Shown: piece after piece, positions 43,496 through 56,296 of the stretch
How the letters are laid out: every line of letters begins with the position of its first letter
Position numbering within the stretch: position 1 is the stretch's first letter
Source of the DNA: Myotis daubentonii
Taxonomy: Eukaryota; Chordata; Mammalia; Chiroptera; Vespertilionidae
DNA: 64,000 nucleotides
Assembly (NCBI RefSeq): GCF_963259705.1
Contig: NC_081844.1
Coordinates: forward strand, 42,969,341 to 43,033,340
Direction of reading: 5' to 3'
The notes under the pieces: generated by a model
Told to the model about the DNA's origin: nothing
The model's database searches: none
The model's input: only the letters and a program-made list of their open reading frames with translations
Program-made: the position numbers and the translations under genes

Positions 43496-46400
43496 CTTTC
43501 AGATTTTTTTCTTATCTTTGGAATTTTTAAATGTAATGAAATGTGTATGAATATGAATCCCTTTTTCCTCCCTTATTAATCCTGCTTGGTACTTACTGAG
43601 ATTGTTCTAGCTGAGATTTTGGGCGTCTTTAGCTGAGGACAAATTTCTTTCATTTCTGTATTTCTTTCATGAGGCTTCTCCCCCTTATTGTCTCTACTCC
43701 TTTTTTTTCTTTTATGAAATTCACTTTAGATGGATATTGGATCTTTTTAGAGTTGTCTTTCATTTCTCTTAACTTTTTAAATTTTTCATCTTTGTCTTTC
43801 CCCTCCCTCTGTACTTCCTGAGGAAGGTCACCACTGTTTCTTTTAGCCATGCCCTATATATTTTTCAATCCAGCCTTTGAAATGTTTCTGATTCAACTGG
43901 CTTTCATTCTGCTTAGAAGTTCCTGAAATTTTTCGAGTATGCTAATGGGTGTTTTCCCTATTTTCTAGAACTGCTTTGGTTTTATTTTTTAAAAGCACAC
44001 TTTTTGTTATTTCCCTTTGACCTTAGGAGGGAGGCCACTCAGGCAATTAAATGCACGTGCTTAGCCCACCCCACCGCGAACTACTGCCTTGATTTAAGTC
44101 TCTTCCTTTGATTTCCTTGCCTAGGTCAGGTATAACAGCAAAAGATGCAAGCAGACCCCATGTCAGTCCCCTGGCGTTTTGCTTGGTTGGTACATACAGG
44201 CAAATAGCCACTAAAATTTCCTAAGCAAAATTCCTTCGAGTGGGACACCCAACACAGACTGCCAACTTGAACAGAGGTACAAGCTAAAAGTGGAGAAACT
44301 TCCCCCTGTTTCTCTGAATTGTCCAGTAGGTGGGAAGAAGAGTTGTTTAGAGAGGAGGGATTGATGTAAATCATTTCAGTAAGTATGCTTACTATATATA
44401 ATGTATAGTACTAGACTCTGCAGGTGATTCAAGAAGGCACAAGAGACTATCCCTGTTCTCGGAAGGTTTGAGTCTGGTAGGGTTATTATTTAAGTACACA
44501 AATGCATATTATAAGAGGTACAATAAAGCCAATAGAGGACTATAAACAAAACCTTCTGGGGTTCAAAAGAAGACTCTACATCCGTATTCAGAAATCAGGA
44601 AGGGCTTGGAAAATGTGGTATTTGAATTGTGTCTTGAAGGGTGAATGGACTTCTGACAAGTGGACGTGAGGTGTTGGAAAGAGGATTCTTGAGGTGGAGA
44701 GAGTGGCGGAAAAATATCCCTGAAGTGGGAGAAGAGAGACCATATTACAGGAGCTGGAGGGAATGTAGTTTAACTAGACTGTTTGTTGGATTCTTGTTGG
44801 AGAGGAGTGTGAAGTATTTGATAAAACAATTTTGGGTCATGACGTGGGCATCTTAAGTGCCAAACAAGATTGGAACTGATTTTGGTATTTAGGGAAGAAA
44901 AAGTGGATAAGATAGACCGTCTGGTAAATATACATTTTTAAGAAGGCGAGTCTGGCAGATCTCTGAAGGATGGAATAAAGTAAGAGGCAGCACAAAAGCA
45001 GTCATCTCATGAGTTGATTCTGTGCTATGGGTTGGACTGTCAGGATTCAAAAATGAAAGAGATACATTCTCTGCCCTCAAGTTGCTCACAGCCCAGTGAA
45101 CATGAAAAACTAGTTGCTTTGCCCAAGGAAACATGTAGTTAAATAATTTTTTAAACATACAAATGTAGTGTATTATATGAATAAACATTTTTAAAAACTG
45201 TAATTTAATCTGTTGCCATGACCATCTCAGATGACCAATTTTCTCATTATGTCAATTTTCTATTATTATGAATATAGGTAGAATGATATTCTTATGCAAT
45301 ACATATTAAATGCTTAATAAAAGTAGTCCCAGATGTACACATGTGGAATCTTGCTTAATTTTATATTCTTTGCTATATATTTAATCACCTAGAAATATGA
45401 AAATTAATATATCACTTTTATATAATGGTTATGTTGGTTGAAAATACCTGTAATTTGTATCCTACTATTTAATGATTTAAGTGAAATTAAAAGAGTTGCG
45501 TTTGGGCTTGTCAGAACTGGCTTAGTTAGTAAATCTTTTCCCCTTAAGTTTCTCTTATTTCTTATTTTTGGTGATTAATATACTTGAATTTGAATACTTT
45601 TTTTTTTGGAGAGGAGCTTTAATAAAACTGCTTGTTTTAAAATAACTCTTGGTAAAATTATTCATTGCAAAATGAATATTTTTTTCCTTATCGTAGCATT
45701 TCTTGCATAGTCATGTAATGGAGAATTTAGAAAGTAAAGGCAATTGGTGTTTTCTAGTAATACTCATTTTAGTAGCACAGAATATTTCCAAGTCTTTTTT
45801 AAGCATCATTTTACAATAGACTTACTCAGAGGTGAAATAGCTTAGTTGAAACACTTCTAAGATCGTCTCTGCATTCAGTGTATACCTTTAATACTTTTTA
45901 AAGCCAGAATTTCAACACATAATGCTTATTTTTAATAAAAAGACTTAATTATATTTTAAAAACCTTCTTTCTGCCCTATGGGTTTCACAGGATTGGTTTT
46001 ATATCATTGATCCATTTCAAAGTAAGAGGGTGTTATTCTGCAGTAATTATTCAATCGTCACTATGTAAACATCACATTTAATTGACTAGCAGAACACTCC
46101 TTTGAAGAGTAGTAACAGAAAAACACACATTATGTATTACTTTTTCAACGTAAGCAAAGTAGTGAGATGAAAGACAGCTTGGTGTGCTTGACCACAGCTG
46201 AGCTTGCCTGTTTTTTTCCAAACAAGACTGTAATAGGTTGTGATAGGCTTTGGAGTATTGAAGCTGGCTGGGTTCATTGGAGTTGATTTCTGCAGGCTAA
46301 TTCATATTCTCACCCCGCCCCACCCATGCCCCCCCATGGCCCCGCCCCCGCTCACTCTCCCATACCTCATCACTACCTTTTTCTTGAGATTCCACTCCTA

Positions 46401-47244
46401 AAAAAGAAAGGACAAAATTATCAAGACTAAAATTATTCTTTCAAATGGTCTGATTGCCAAAGAAATCATAGCATTATTAGAGATTGTAAATTATAATCTG
46501 TTCCTTTGCTTGTGGGCAGAACCAAACTTGTGAAGCTGTCCTATTTTTAAGAGTTTTCAGTGAAAGTTATCATAATCTATTGTGATATTCTTTAACACCC
46601 TTCACCATCAGGAAATTCCTTTATCCAGTTTAAATAATGCACACATCAGTTTAAGCCTGTATTTTTTTCTTTAGTGAACATGAAGCTGACTTACTTTCCC
46701 TGTGTAAGACCTTTTCATTGTATTTGAAGACTTACTTTAATACTACCCACTAATATATCGCAATTTCTGCACCTTGCCTGTCATAATATTTTCCAGACAC
46801 TTTAATCATTTATATCTCTCCCCACTGAATACTGCAGTTCCTTTTGTTTATGGGACTCAGAATCTATCCTGGACATCTAGTGAGAGATTGGCTCGTAAAT
46901 GCAGGGTTAGATTATAGCCAGAAACCATACATTATGGATTCCTATTTCTGAACCTCAGGGATGGATTCCTTTTGGAAAAGCGGCCGTCTTTCTAAGCTCT
47001 ATACTTCTGGACTTCAGATTTCTGTTTTTTCCAGTTTGCCCCTCTCTTGATTGCCAGTGTAGCTTGTTATCTCTGTGGTACTTTTATATCTTTTCCTCCA
47101 TGCAGATCTGCTGTATGTGGTCATTTCTAATTTTTGTGTGTTTTTTTACAAGTGCTGCTACTGGTTTATTTTAAAACATTTCAATATTGAGGTAAAATTT
47201 ACATATATGAATTGCAGTTCTTAAACATGGAATGTATTAAGTTT
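43496..47244. other. Mostly unassigned intronic sequence
   Basis: Contains a weak antisense L2 (44400) and a C-rich patch at 46309-46365. The long AT-rich part 45180-46300 shows no repeat or frame. Confidence 0.5.
44400..44720 (-). mobile_element. L2-like remnant, antisense (weak)
   Basis: GACTATCCCTGTTCTCGGAA, TCTGGTAGGG and GTGTCTTGAAGGGTGAATGG suggest a decayed antisense L2/related LINE. The 71-residue frame at 44641 has no recognisable domain. Confidence 0.35.
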
Positions 47245-47254
47245 TGAGGGATTT

Positions 47255-47474
47255 ATTTTAAAAATATATATTTTTTATTGATTTCAGAGAGGAAGGGAGA
47301 GGGAGGGAGAGAGATAGAAACATCAATGATGAGAGAATCATTGATCGGCTGCCTCCTGCACGCCCCACACTGGGAATCGAGTCCACAACCTGGGCATGTG
47401 CCCTGACTGGGAATTGAACCGTGACCTTATGGCTCACAGGTCAATGCTCAATCACTGAGCCACGTTGGCTGGGC
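47255..47474 (-). mobile_element. Ves SINE
   Basis: Antisense copy ending GAGCCACGTTGGCTGGGC. TSD TGAGGGATTT (47245-47254) and TGAAGGATTT (47475-47484). Confidence 0.92.
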
Positions 47475-47525
47475 TGAAGGATTTCTATGCCTGGATAACC
47501 AACATCCCAGTCAAGATGTAGATTA

Positions 47526-48175
47526 CAGTAGTCTCCCTTTATCCACAGGGGATATGTTCCAAGACCCCCAGTGGATGCCTGAAACCTTGGATAGTACAAA
47601 ACCCTAAATATACTATATTTTGTCCTATACATACACACCTGTGGTAAACTTTTTCTAAATTAGGCACAGTAAGAGATTAATAATAATACCTAATAATACA
47701 GTAGAACAATTATAACAATAAACTATAGTAAATGTGATATGAATGTAATCTTTCTCTCAAAATTGTACTGTACTTGCCTTTCTTCTTGTGATGATGTGAG
47801 ATGATACAATGCCTAAGGGGTGAGATGAAGTGAGGTAAATGCCGTAGGCACTGTGCCTACTGTAAGGGTGACTTGAACACAAGGACTCACAGCACTGTGA
47901 TATTCACTGTCAGTCAGATAGCTGAGACAGCTCTGAAGTGATGAACGGGTGGGGAGCATATACAGCGTGGAAGGTCTGGCCAAAGGGATGAATCACGTCC
48001 TGGGTAGGATGGAACGGATGGTGTGAGATTTCATCAAACTACTCAGAATGATGCTCCATTTAAAATTTATGAATTATTTTTGAAATTTTCCATTTAATAT
48101 TTTTGAACCAAAGTTCAGAATGAGTAATTAAAACCATGGAAATCAAAACTGCAGATAAGGGCAGAGGGACTACTA
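47526..48175. mobile_element. MER2-like non-autonomous TcMar-Tigger element
   Basis: Begins CAGTAGTCTCCCTTTATCC after a TA dinucleotide and ends with GATAAGGGCAGAGGGACTACT, imperfect inverted repeats of the MER2 type. The interior (CCCAGTGGATGCCTGAAACC, the GTGATGATGTGAGATGATA segment) matches the MER2 family as recalled. About 650 bp, no coding capacity. Confidence 0.75.
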
Positions 48176-48308
48176 GAGAATAACAGAAATTCTTCTCATG
48201 TCCCCTTTCATTCATTCTCCACCCCCTACAGACAACTACTCTTCTGATTTCTATTACAGTAGATTGGTTTTAACTATTCTTAACTGTATGTAAATGTAAC
48301 CATATAAT

Positions 48309-48525
48309 TTTTTAAATGTTTTTATTGATTACAGAGAGAGGAAGGGAGAGGGAGAGAGAAATAGAAACATCAGTGATGAGAGAGAATCATGGATCAGCTG
48401 CCTCCTGTACGCCCCGCACAGGGGATCGAGCCTGCAACCTGGGCATGTGCCCCCAACCGGAATTGAACCCGGGACCCTTCAGTCCACAGGCCGACGCTCT
48501 AGCTAATTAGCCAAACTGACTAGGT
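48309..48525 (-). mobile_element. Ves SINE nested in antisense L1
   Basis: Antisense copy ending TTAGCCAAACTGACTAGGT. TSD CCATATAAT (48300-48308) and CCATACAAT (48526-48534). Confidence 0.9.
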
Positions 48526-48890
48526 CCATACAATGTTTATTCTGATTTTTTTCACTCGTGTGTATCAGTAATTCATTTTTTTTTTTTTCTAAACAAGGAT
48601 TCCAGTGTTTATCTAGTCTCCTGTCCTGATGGACATTTTGGGGTTTCAATTTTTGGTATTATGAATAGTGCTGCAGCAGGCATTTCTGTACAAGTCTTTG
48701 TGTGGACATATATCTTTATCTCCTAGGTTAATACCTAGGATTGGAGTTGTTATGTCATAGAGTAAGTGTATGTGTAACTTTATAGGAAACTGCCAAACAG
48801 TTTTCCAAAGTAGTTGTACCATTTTAGACTCACACTAGCAATGTATGAGTTCTGTTTGCTCTGTATCTTTGACAACATTGTCAGTCTTTT

Positions 48891-49065
48891 TGTAAATATA
48901 TTTTTATTGATTTCAGAGAGGAAGAAAAAGGGAGAGAGAGATAGAAACATCTATGATGATGAGAGAGAATCATCCGTCGGCCACTTCCTGCACACCCCCC
49001 TAGTAGGGATTGAGCCTGAAACTGGGCATGTGTCCCGACTGGGAATCGAACCATGACCTCCTGTA
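48891..49065 (-). mobile_element. Ves SINE, 5' truncated, nested in antisense L1
   Basis: Stops at ACCATGACCTCCTG, so the tRNA head is missing. An 11-bp TSD, GTCAGTCTTTT, lies at 48880-48890 and 49066-49076, showing that the truncation happened at insertion rather than by later deletion. Confidence 0.92.
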
Positions 49066-49720
49066 GTCAGTCTTTTAAAACTTTTAATCATTCCAATGAG
49101 AGTGATATAATATCTTATTGTGGTGTTATTTTGCATTTCCCTAATTACTAATGATCTTCACTACCTCTTCATGACTACGTATGTATCTTTATGAAGTGTG
49201 TTCAAATGTTTTGTCTGTTTTTAAATTGTGTTGTTTGTTGTTGATTTGTAGTTCTTTATGTTTCTGGATTCATGTCCTTGGTCATATATATGTATTGCAA
49301 ATATTTTCCCTATGTGTGCCTTGAATTTCTTATTTCCCTAATTGTGTCCTTTAATGAACAGAATTTTTCAGTTTTGATGAAGTCCTCTTTATAAATTTTT
49401 ATGGTTAGTTAAGCTTTTTTGGCATACCTCATCCCTTAGATATTCTCCCTTATTTTCTGCTAGAAAACTTATAGTTTTGGCTTTCACATGTGATTCTGAG
49501 ATTTATCTCTGATTAACTTTTGTATATGATGTGTGAGGTAGGAGTCAAAGCTCATTCCACCCTTCCCCCGATGAGCTTCTAATTATTCTAGAACCAGCTA
49601 TTGAAAAGGCTTTATTTTCCCCAGTTGAGTTGCCTTAGCACTTTTATCTAATTGTCCATATAGGTTTGAGTCTATTCTAAGGTTGTTTTAATTCTGAAAT
49701 TGTGAGTCATCTTTCCCCAA

Positions 49721-50809
49721 TTAATGTCATGTTTAAATTACATGAGCAAACTCTCTCCAGGATATTCATGAAAGCACTGGACAAAAAAAAAAAAAACCCC
49801 AACCTAAAACCAGGCAATTGAATTAGATCAAGGCCTTACCTACCCTTTTTATTTAATTGTAAAAACTGTTCTCACCCCCCTCTCCCCACCCCTCCTGTGT
49901 TCCTGACTCTGCCTACCTTCCTGGGTTTCTGTATGGAGTACACAAGGCCATGCAGATGGTTTTTCCTTCCTATCTAGTCCCACATCGCTGGGGGCAGGTG
50001 GGAATCTTAGGCAGGGCAAAGGGAAGGGCAGGAATCCAGCTGTTTTTCAAAGAGATAGAAACTTGACCTTTTACCAGGACTTATCCCTCATCCTGTCTTA
50101 CGTTCTCAAGATAGTAGCTCCAGCTACTAAAGGGAATTTTCTCAATAAATTTTCTTGCTCTTTGCAAAATACTATTGTAATTATTAAGCATGTGATGAAA
50201 CAGAAAACTAACATTCAGGGCAACGAGTGGTATGAATTTCCTGCATTTTAGTTCAGTGACTGCATCTCAATGGCTATGTTCCCTTAGAGAAACGAATAAG
50301 ATTTGTTTTCTTTAATGATTTGTCTGTCTGTTGAATACTCCCTTTTTAAGGCCATCCAAGATAAAAGCCATATATCATTTTCATGACTATTTCCTCATAA
50401 CTCCCGAGTGAGTCTGTAAGGAAAATATTTGTTTTCTGTGGTTGGCTGCATAATTCGTTTCACATTTTTCAAACGCCGACAATTTGCTAGTACAAAGCAC
50501 TCAACTGCCCATTCCCAGAATGTATTGTGTTTCCAGAGCTTATTGAGTGGACACCAGTCAGCAGTACTACTCTCGTTTCTCCGGGTTTTTCTGTACCTCC
50601 TTTGTGTGCCCAGGTGCCCCGGCAACCTTGGGGAATGGGAATGACGTTCCTGCTCCTCTCATGTCTCAGGGTCGCATGTCCACCAAGTGCTGTGTGGGAG
50701 GCACTGAGGACAGTTTCAAAAGCAGAGGCTAACGGTCTGCCATTCGCGTGGAGTACCAGGAACATATAAATATCCAAACCTGGTGAGCCTGACTCTCTCT
50801 AGAATTGTT
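49721..50809. other. Unassigned intronic sequence
   Basis: Overlapping chance frames on both strands at 50395-50777, none with a recognisable domain. Confidence 0.55.
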
Positions 50810-50843
50810 TTTCAAGTTGCTTTTTCTTTTCTTTTTTTAAAAT

Positions 50844-51044
50844 ACATTTTATTGATTTTTTACAGAGAGGAAGGAAGAGAGATAGAGAGTTAGAAACATC
50901 GATGAGAGATGATCAGCCGCCTCCTGCGCATCCCCTACTGGGGATGTGCCCGCAACCCAGGTACATGCCCCTGACCGGAATTGAACCTGGGACCTTTCAG
51001 TCCGCAGGCCGACGCTCTATCCACTGAGCCAAACCGGTTTCGGC
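50844..51044 (-). mobile_element. Ves SINE (inner, nested)
   Basis: Antisense copy ending GAGCCAAACCGGTTTCGGC. Its 20-bp TSD, TTCTTTTCTTTTTTTAAAAT, lies at 50824-50843 and 51045-51064, inside the outer SINE. Confidence 0.92.
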
Positions 51045-51091
51045 TTCTTTTCTTTTTTTAAAATTTATTTCAGAGAGGAAGGAAGAAGAAG

Positions 51092-51098
<7 letters not shown>

Positions 51099-51142
<44 letters not shown>
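51099..51142. repeat. (GA)n inside a Ves SINE
   Basis: Expansion of the GA-rich body of the outer nested SINE. Confidence 0.95.
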
Positions 51143-51147
<5 letters not shown>

Positions 51148-51380
51148 AATGATGAGAGAGAATCATTGATTGGCTGCCTCCTGCACCTCCCTACTGGGAA
51201 TCAAACCCGACACCTGTGTATGTACCCGGCTGGGAATCAAACCTCAACCTCCTGGTTCATAGGTTGACACTCAATCACTGAGCCACAACGGCCGGGCTTT
51301 CAGGTTGCTTTTTCTTTGGATACGGTATTTTTCTACTTAGGTGTCCACATTTTAGCACTCAGCCCAGTAGAGATAATGTT

Positions 51381-51591
51381 AAAAAAAAAAAAAGTTTGGT
51401 TTGCTTTTTATTGCTATTGTTATTTAGAGAGAGAGGAAGGAAGAGGGAGAGAAAGAAACGTCGATGTCTGAGAGAAGCATTGATCTGCTGCCTCCCACGC
51501 TCCTCCTGCCAGGATGGAGCTGGCCACCCGGGCATGTGCCCTGACTGGCGACCTTTCGGAGGATCACGCTCAACCAACTGAGCCACACCCA
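51381..51591 (-). mobile_element. Ves-related SINE, divergent
   Basis: Antisense copy with GAGAGAGGAAGGAAGAGGG, GAAACGTCGATG and head complement CTCAACCAACTGAGCCACA. The head differs from the other copies, so it may be a separate subfamily. Flanks ATAATGTT and ATAACATGTT are a weak TSD, and the T tail is replaced by an A run. Confidence 0.75.
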
Positions 51592-51601
51592 TAACATGTT
51601 T

Positions 51602-51760
51602 TCCTTTATTCATAGAGCAAGAATTTACTTACAGACACCGAGGTAGAAGCTTATAACGTAAAGATGGATGACACGTGGTCCCAGGTCTCACGGAGGTTAC
51701 AATCTAGTAGGGGAAACAGGTTGTAAACCGAGGGAGAGCAAGGCCGGAACAGCAGTCTGC
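51602..51760 (-). mobile_element. L2-like remnant, antisense
   Basis: CAAGAATTTACTTACAGACA, TGGTCCCAGGTCTCACGGAG, GTTACAATCTAGTAGGGG: decayed antisense L2 3' end. Confidence 0.4.
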
Positions 51761-52104
51761 AGGAGACATCCTGTGGGTGCAGCAGAGCCACACCTTCCGC
51801 AGACCTGGGGACGGTGGGGGGAGTCTTCCCCCAGGAGGCAATGCTGCGCTGCGTCCTAGAGCACAGGCTGCCCTTGTATCAGAGAACGAGTCTGTTTTGT
51901 GGCCTTACACCAGAATCGTCTTATTTACCTCTGATTCTAGACAACAGAAGCAGCTCTCCTAGAAAGACATAAAGATGTAAGTGAAAGAAAAGCAGCGTAA
52001 TTATCAACTGCAGCTGTATAATCATCCATGCACAAGTGCTGGGGACTCCTGAGGCAGGAAGGTGGAGGGAGAGTGGGCTGTTCTTGATGAATGTTGGTGC
52101 AGGA

Positions 52105-52690
52105 GTGTCTCTGTCCATTTGGGCTGCTCTAGTAAAAGTACCACAGACACCGGGTGGTGCTCAATAAACAACAGGAATCACTTGTCACAGTTCCGGATGC
52201 TGGGAAGTCCAGGATCAAGGCACCAGCATGGGTGAGTTCTGAGGAAGGCCCTTTCCTGGTTATCGCTGGCAGCTTCTCCCTGTCCCCACAGGCGAAAGGA
52301 GTTAGAGAGCTCTGTGGGGTCTCCTGTATAAGAGCACTAATCCCATTCATAAGGGCTCCAGCAGCGGTTCTCAACCTGTGGGTCGCGACCCCTTTGGCGG
52401 CCGAACGACCCTTTCACAGGGGTCTCTAAGACCATCCTGCATATCAGGTATTTACATTACGATTCATAACAGGAGCAACATTACAGCTATGAAGTAGCAA
52501 CGAAAATAATTATATGGTTGGGTCACAACATGAGGAACTGTATTTAAAGGGCCAGAAGGTTGAGAACCACTGGGCTCCAGCCTCACGACCTAATCACCTC
52601 CCAAAGGTTCCACCTCCAGACACCATCACCTTTGGAGGTCAGGATAGCAACACATGAATTTGTAGGGCGGGTGGGGCGACACAACATCCG
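52105..52690 (-). mobile_element. MaLR (MLT1A/MSTD-like) LTR interrupted by SPIN
   Basis: Antisense LTR in two parts, 52105-52361 and 52573-52690: TGGGCTGCTCTAGTAAAAGT, GCTGGGAAGTCCAGGATCA, CACTAATCCCATTCATAAGG, then GACCTAATCACCTCCCAAAG. A SPIN element with an 8-bp TSD separates them. Confidence 0.8.
52362..52572 (+). mobile_element. SPIN-type non-autonomous hAT nested in an MaLR LTR
   Basis: A 211-bp copy with inverted ends CAGCGGTTCTCAACC and GGTTGAGAACCACTG and a perfect 8-bp TSD, GGCTCCAG, at 52354-52361 and 52573-52580. Removing the element and one TSD copy restores a continuous MaLR LTR, so it is the younger insertion. Confidence 0.92.
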
Positions 52691-55600
52691 AGCAATAGCG
52701 AGGAGGAATGGCATGTTTGAGGTTGGAGGTGATGACAGCAGCCTGGTTTGCCTGCTGAGTGTGGAAAATATGATGTGGAACCGTCAGTCCAAATGGAGGG
52801 CCATAAAACTCACTGTTTGGAACATTGATGCTGTAATTGGGAATCGTTTCCAGATTATAAAGACATGGGTGATGTGGATAAGGCATTGTTTTTGAAACAA
52901 TGGTGGTTTTCTGCTGGTCCTCTTCCTGACCTCTAGTTCTTGGTGTTTTTAGCCCCTAAATATGGGTATTTTTTAAACAGTGGCCCTTAGTTCACTTCTC
53001 TCCCTACAGCATTGCCCTCCAAACTGCGCTCCTGGGTGTGCCCTCAGGGTGTCCTGGACAAGTAGGAGAGAGGAACCAAGGGGATGGCTGTGCCTGCCTC
53101 CATCCCACACAGATTCATTTACCTGTTTTCTATATTGTGGTTCATAGAAAAGAATTTAACAAAGGGTCTAAGATCATTTTTTTCTTGTTAGAAAACTCTG
53201 CTATTTTATCTCTGATGTTTGAACATAATCCTTTTACTTCAGCTAACTTCATTTATATTTGGCTCAGTATTTGACCCATGTGGGAGGATGGGATTCTCTG
53301 TCCCTTCAGATATTGCTTTGGAAAAATAACTTGAAATGTTCATCTTAAATGTTTGTTATAGTGAAGTGGAAATATTTCAAGTGATGGTTCAATGATATTT
53401 GAGTGATGATCCAACCTAGACATCTTGAGGATAATATTTAAGACTTATGAACGATTAAAGAATCAGTATTTTTATAAATACTGTTATTATATCCTGGTAG
53501 ATATTTCACTTTTTAGAGAAAAGCCAACATGTATTTCGTTGTACAAAGGACGTTTTTAAAAAAATCCTTTCCTCAACCCATTTTGCTACTTATTCCTTTG
53601 TGTGCATTACCTCCTATTCCTGTGATTCCTTGTGCCTCGATTCTTTCTGGGTAGTTTTTGAAATTCAGGTTGGAATAAGCCTGAGTTTGTACCAGTTTAG
53701 ATATAACTAAATTACAAAATTATACAGTTTATTGCTGTTCCCATGACAAGAGTATCTTCTAGATATTCTTTTTAGTAGGTCATTGAATCTCTTTTACTTT
53801 ATGGAGCAGTAAGAAATGCATGAAGGAATTTGAATTTCAGGAGGCTGTCTTGCATTTATATCTGAGCATTGGCATTTAGAGTCTATAAAATAAATTGTCA
53901 GTGAATGTTTTATTTACCTGTTAGACTCTCAGCTAGATCATCAAGTAGTGCTTTGCCAGATATATCGGGATGCACTTGATGGTACAGAAATGGAGGGTAA
54001 AACATTTAATCAAAAATATTTGTGTGCTGATCTCATGAGGATTTTAATGTCAGATAAAATACCTGTACATATAACATAGAAGCAAAAATTACTTGAGAAG
54101 GAAAACTGGCTCACTGTCATAGGTATTCTTTTTCTCTATGAGCCAGAGAGTCATCATTTATTTAAATGTATTTTAGATTTAGAATTGTTATACTGCCTCC
54201 CCTGTCTAAATTGCAAAGTTTTTTGATGAAGCTGGCAGCGTGAGTGACAGCTGCAAACCCCAGGTTAGACTGCGGAGTTGGTTTCTCTCTGGCTTTCTCT
54301 CCTTTTAAGCCTCCCTTTCATGTGGAGCCAAGTGAAATGTAAGCTGTGCAGCTCCTCAGGGGCCGTGGCCTGATGAGAGGACACAGAAGAAAGGCGGCCG
54401 TTCGGAAAGCCCGCCAAAGGCGCTGAGGGCAAAGGGCCCGGGTGCTGACATGACTCCCCGACCTTTCTAAGGAGATGAATGAGAAGGCAGTGCCTCCGTG
54501 AGCTCTGTGTGTATTTCACCCACAAGAGTAGTCCTAGGCTATCCAGCCAATTGTTCTGTCTTTATCCTTTAGATGTTGCAGAAGAAAAATACATGCTTTT
54601 ATTGTTCTTCCAAGTCGTTAACCGTTTAGCCTTAATCATCTGCAGTCTGTGTGGGAATAGGTCTTTTAAAGATCACTGAACTTGGCTTGATTTGAAATCA
54701 GAGTAGAATTCATTTCATTTAATGTGGGAAACCTTCTTTTGAGAAATTTGACACAAACTGGCTTCCTTGCCCCTTTGAATTGGAAAAGAACACCATAGAA
54801 AAACACAGCCAGATGCACAAATGTCTGCTCCTGGGTTAGATTGCCGTAAGCTTTCTGACTCTTTCTCTGCGGTTATTGGTCATTGAAATAACCTTCGCAA
54901 GTCAGTGTGAATGAATGCATTTCAGGTTGCAGTCACAGACATGTAACTAGGCTAACCATAATGGGTACCCCTGTGATAAGTTTTATCCTTGCTGCTCATT
55001 GTGATAAGCATGATTGATGGTTTTAGGAACACTTAATAGATTTTTGTGAGGTGGAAATGTTAATAAGTCTGTGAGGCCACTGGTGTGTAGAAGTGATCTG
55101 TGAAGGAATAAATTCCTTCAGTTCCCACATCAGCATATCACCAAAGAACCACACTGTGGGTAGTTTGGAATGTTACAGATCTCCTCAAGGAGCAGTTCAG
55201 AATGGTTTCTAAGAGTGCTCACTCAGAATCTCGGTGCATGGGTTTGGCTGGCATGGATTTGGGCAGAGCAGGCCAAAAAGAGCTAATTGAGGTGGGGGGA
55301 AATCGAGAGAACAGGCCGTAATGGTGAATAGAGTTATTTGTCACCAAGTTTGTAATAGGATTTTCAATTAATTCATGCAGGCATCCAGTGCCTTACATTA
55401 GCCCTGTCAAGATGAACTACAGCCACATCTAAAACGCCATCCCCTATTAAACGGTGCATGTCTGTGAATTTGTAATTTCTTCTGTTCAACCAGAAGATGA
55501 ATGGATTCCACTCAGAAAACAAATGTGGGCTTCAGAAGTGCACGTTTCGAAACCCCGAACACTTCCTAGGAGGAGCATTCTTTGCATTGTTCTACAGTGA

Positions 55601-55764
55601 ATATGTATTAAAATGTAATTGCTATGTGAATTCGTCCAAAAAGAAAGGCGTTCAGCTGCATGGAGACAAATGCACTTTCAGGTGCTGTGTTTCCCTGGCG
55701 AACAGGCTTTTCATTCTGGGTGATGATGATGATGATGATGATGATAGTTCGCGCTTGTAGCACT
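52691..55764. other. Unassigned intronic sequence
   Basis: About 3 kb without a recognised mobile element apart from the GAT microsatellite. Confidence 0.5.
55721..55745. repeat. (GAT)n microsatellite
   Basis: About eight GAT units. They give a D-run at the end of a chance reading frame. Confidence 0.95.
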
Positions 55765-55950
55765 TGCTGCCTGCTGGGCCATTTGTAGTGGTTTTCATAC
55801 ATTCATTCACTGAACCCTCATGGCAACCCAGATGAAGAAAATGAGGCACAGAAAGGTCAAGCCGCTCAAGATCACACAGCTTGTAAGTGGCTGAGCTGGG
55901 ATTCAAACCCAGGCATATGGCTCTGGAGTTTGGGCTCCCGAAAGGTTCCC
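55765..55950 (-). mobile_element. MIR, antisense
   Basis: GAAAATGAGGCACAGAAAGG, TCAAGATCACACAGCTTGTA, AGTGGCTGAGCTGGGATTCA, AACCCAGGC: a well-preserved antisense MIR including the tRNA-like head. Confidence 0.75.
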
Positions 55951-56066
55951 TTTGCTGTCTGATCATGGCCCCATCAGCTATGTTGCAAGAATTCGTTTAC
56001 TGCAGTCGTTGCCAATGCTCTGTCTCTGGCTCAATCACTCTTGCTCTGTCCCTCATAGTAATATTT

Positions 56067-56281
56067 TTAAAAATATATTTTTATTGATTTTGGAGAGGAC
56101 GGGGAAGGGGGAGAGAGAAAGAAACATCAGTGATAAGAGAGAATCATTGATAGGCTGCCTCCTGCACACCCCCCACTGGGGATCGAGCCCGCAGCCCGGG
56201 CATGTACCCTGACCGGGAATTGAACCATGACCTCCTGGTTCATAGGTTGACGCTCAAACACTGAGCCATGCTGGCTGGGCT
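56067..56281 (-). mobile_element. Ves SINE
   Basis: Antisense copy ending GAGCCATGCTGGCTGGGC. Flanks CTCATAGTAATATTT (56052-56066) and CTCACTGTCATATTT (56282-56296) form an imperfect 15-bp TSD. It lies just after an antisense MIR. Confidence 0.9.
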
Positions 56282-56296
56282 CTCACTGTCATATTT

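Larger units (their letters stand above)
48180..49720 (-). mobile_element. L1 3' region, antisense
   Basis: Antisense L1 markers in order: TATTATGAATAGTGCTGCAG, CTTTGTGTGGACATATATC, GAAACTGCCAAACAGTTTTC, TTGCATTTCCCTAATTACTA, and TATGATGTGTGAGGTAGGAG. Two Ves SINEs (48309 and 48891) are inserted. No open frame. Confidence 0.8.
50830..51297 (-). mobile_element. Ves SINE (outer) interrupted by a second Ves SINE
   Basis: The outer copy consists of 50830-50843 and 51045-51297, with a long GA microsatellite in its body. An approximately 20-bp TSD, TTTCAAGTTGCTTTTTCTTT, lies at 50810-50829 and (one change) at 51298-51317. The inner SINE landed in the outer copy's poly(T) side. Confidence 0.92.
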
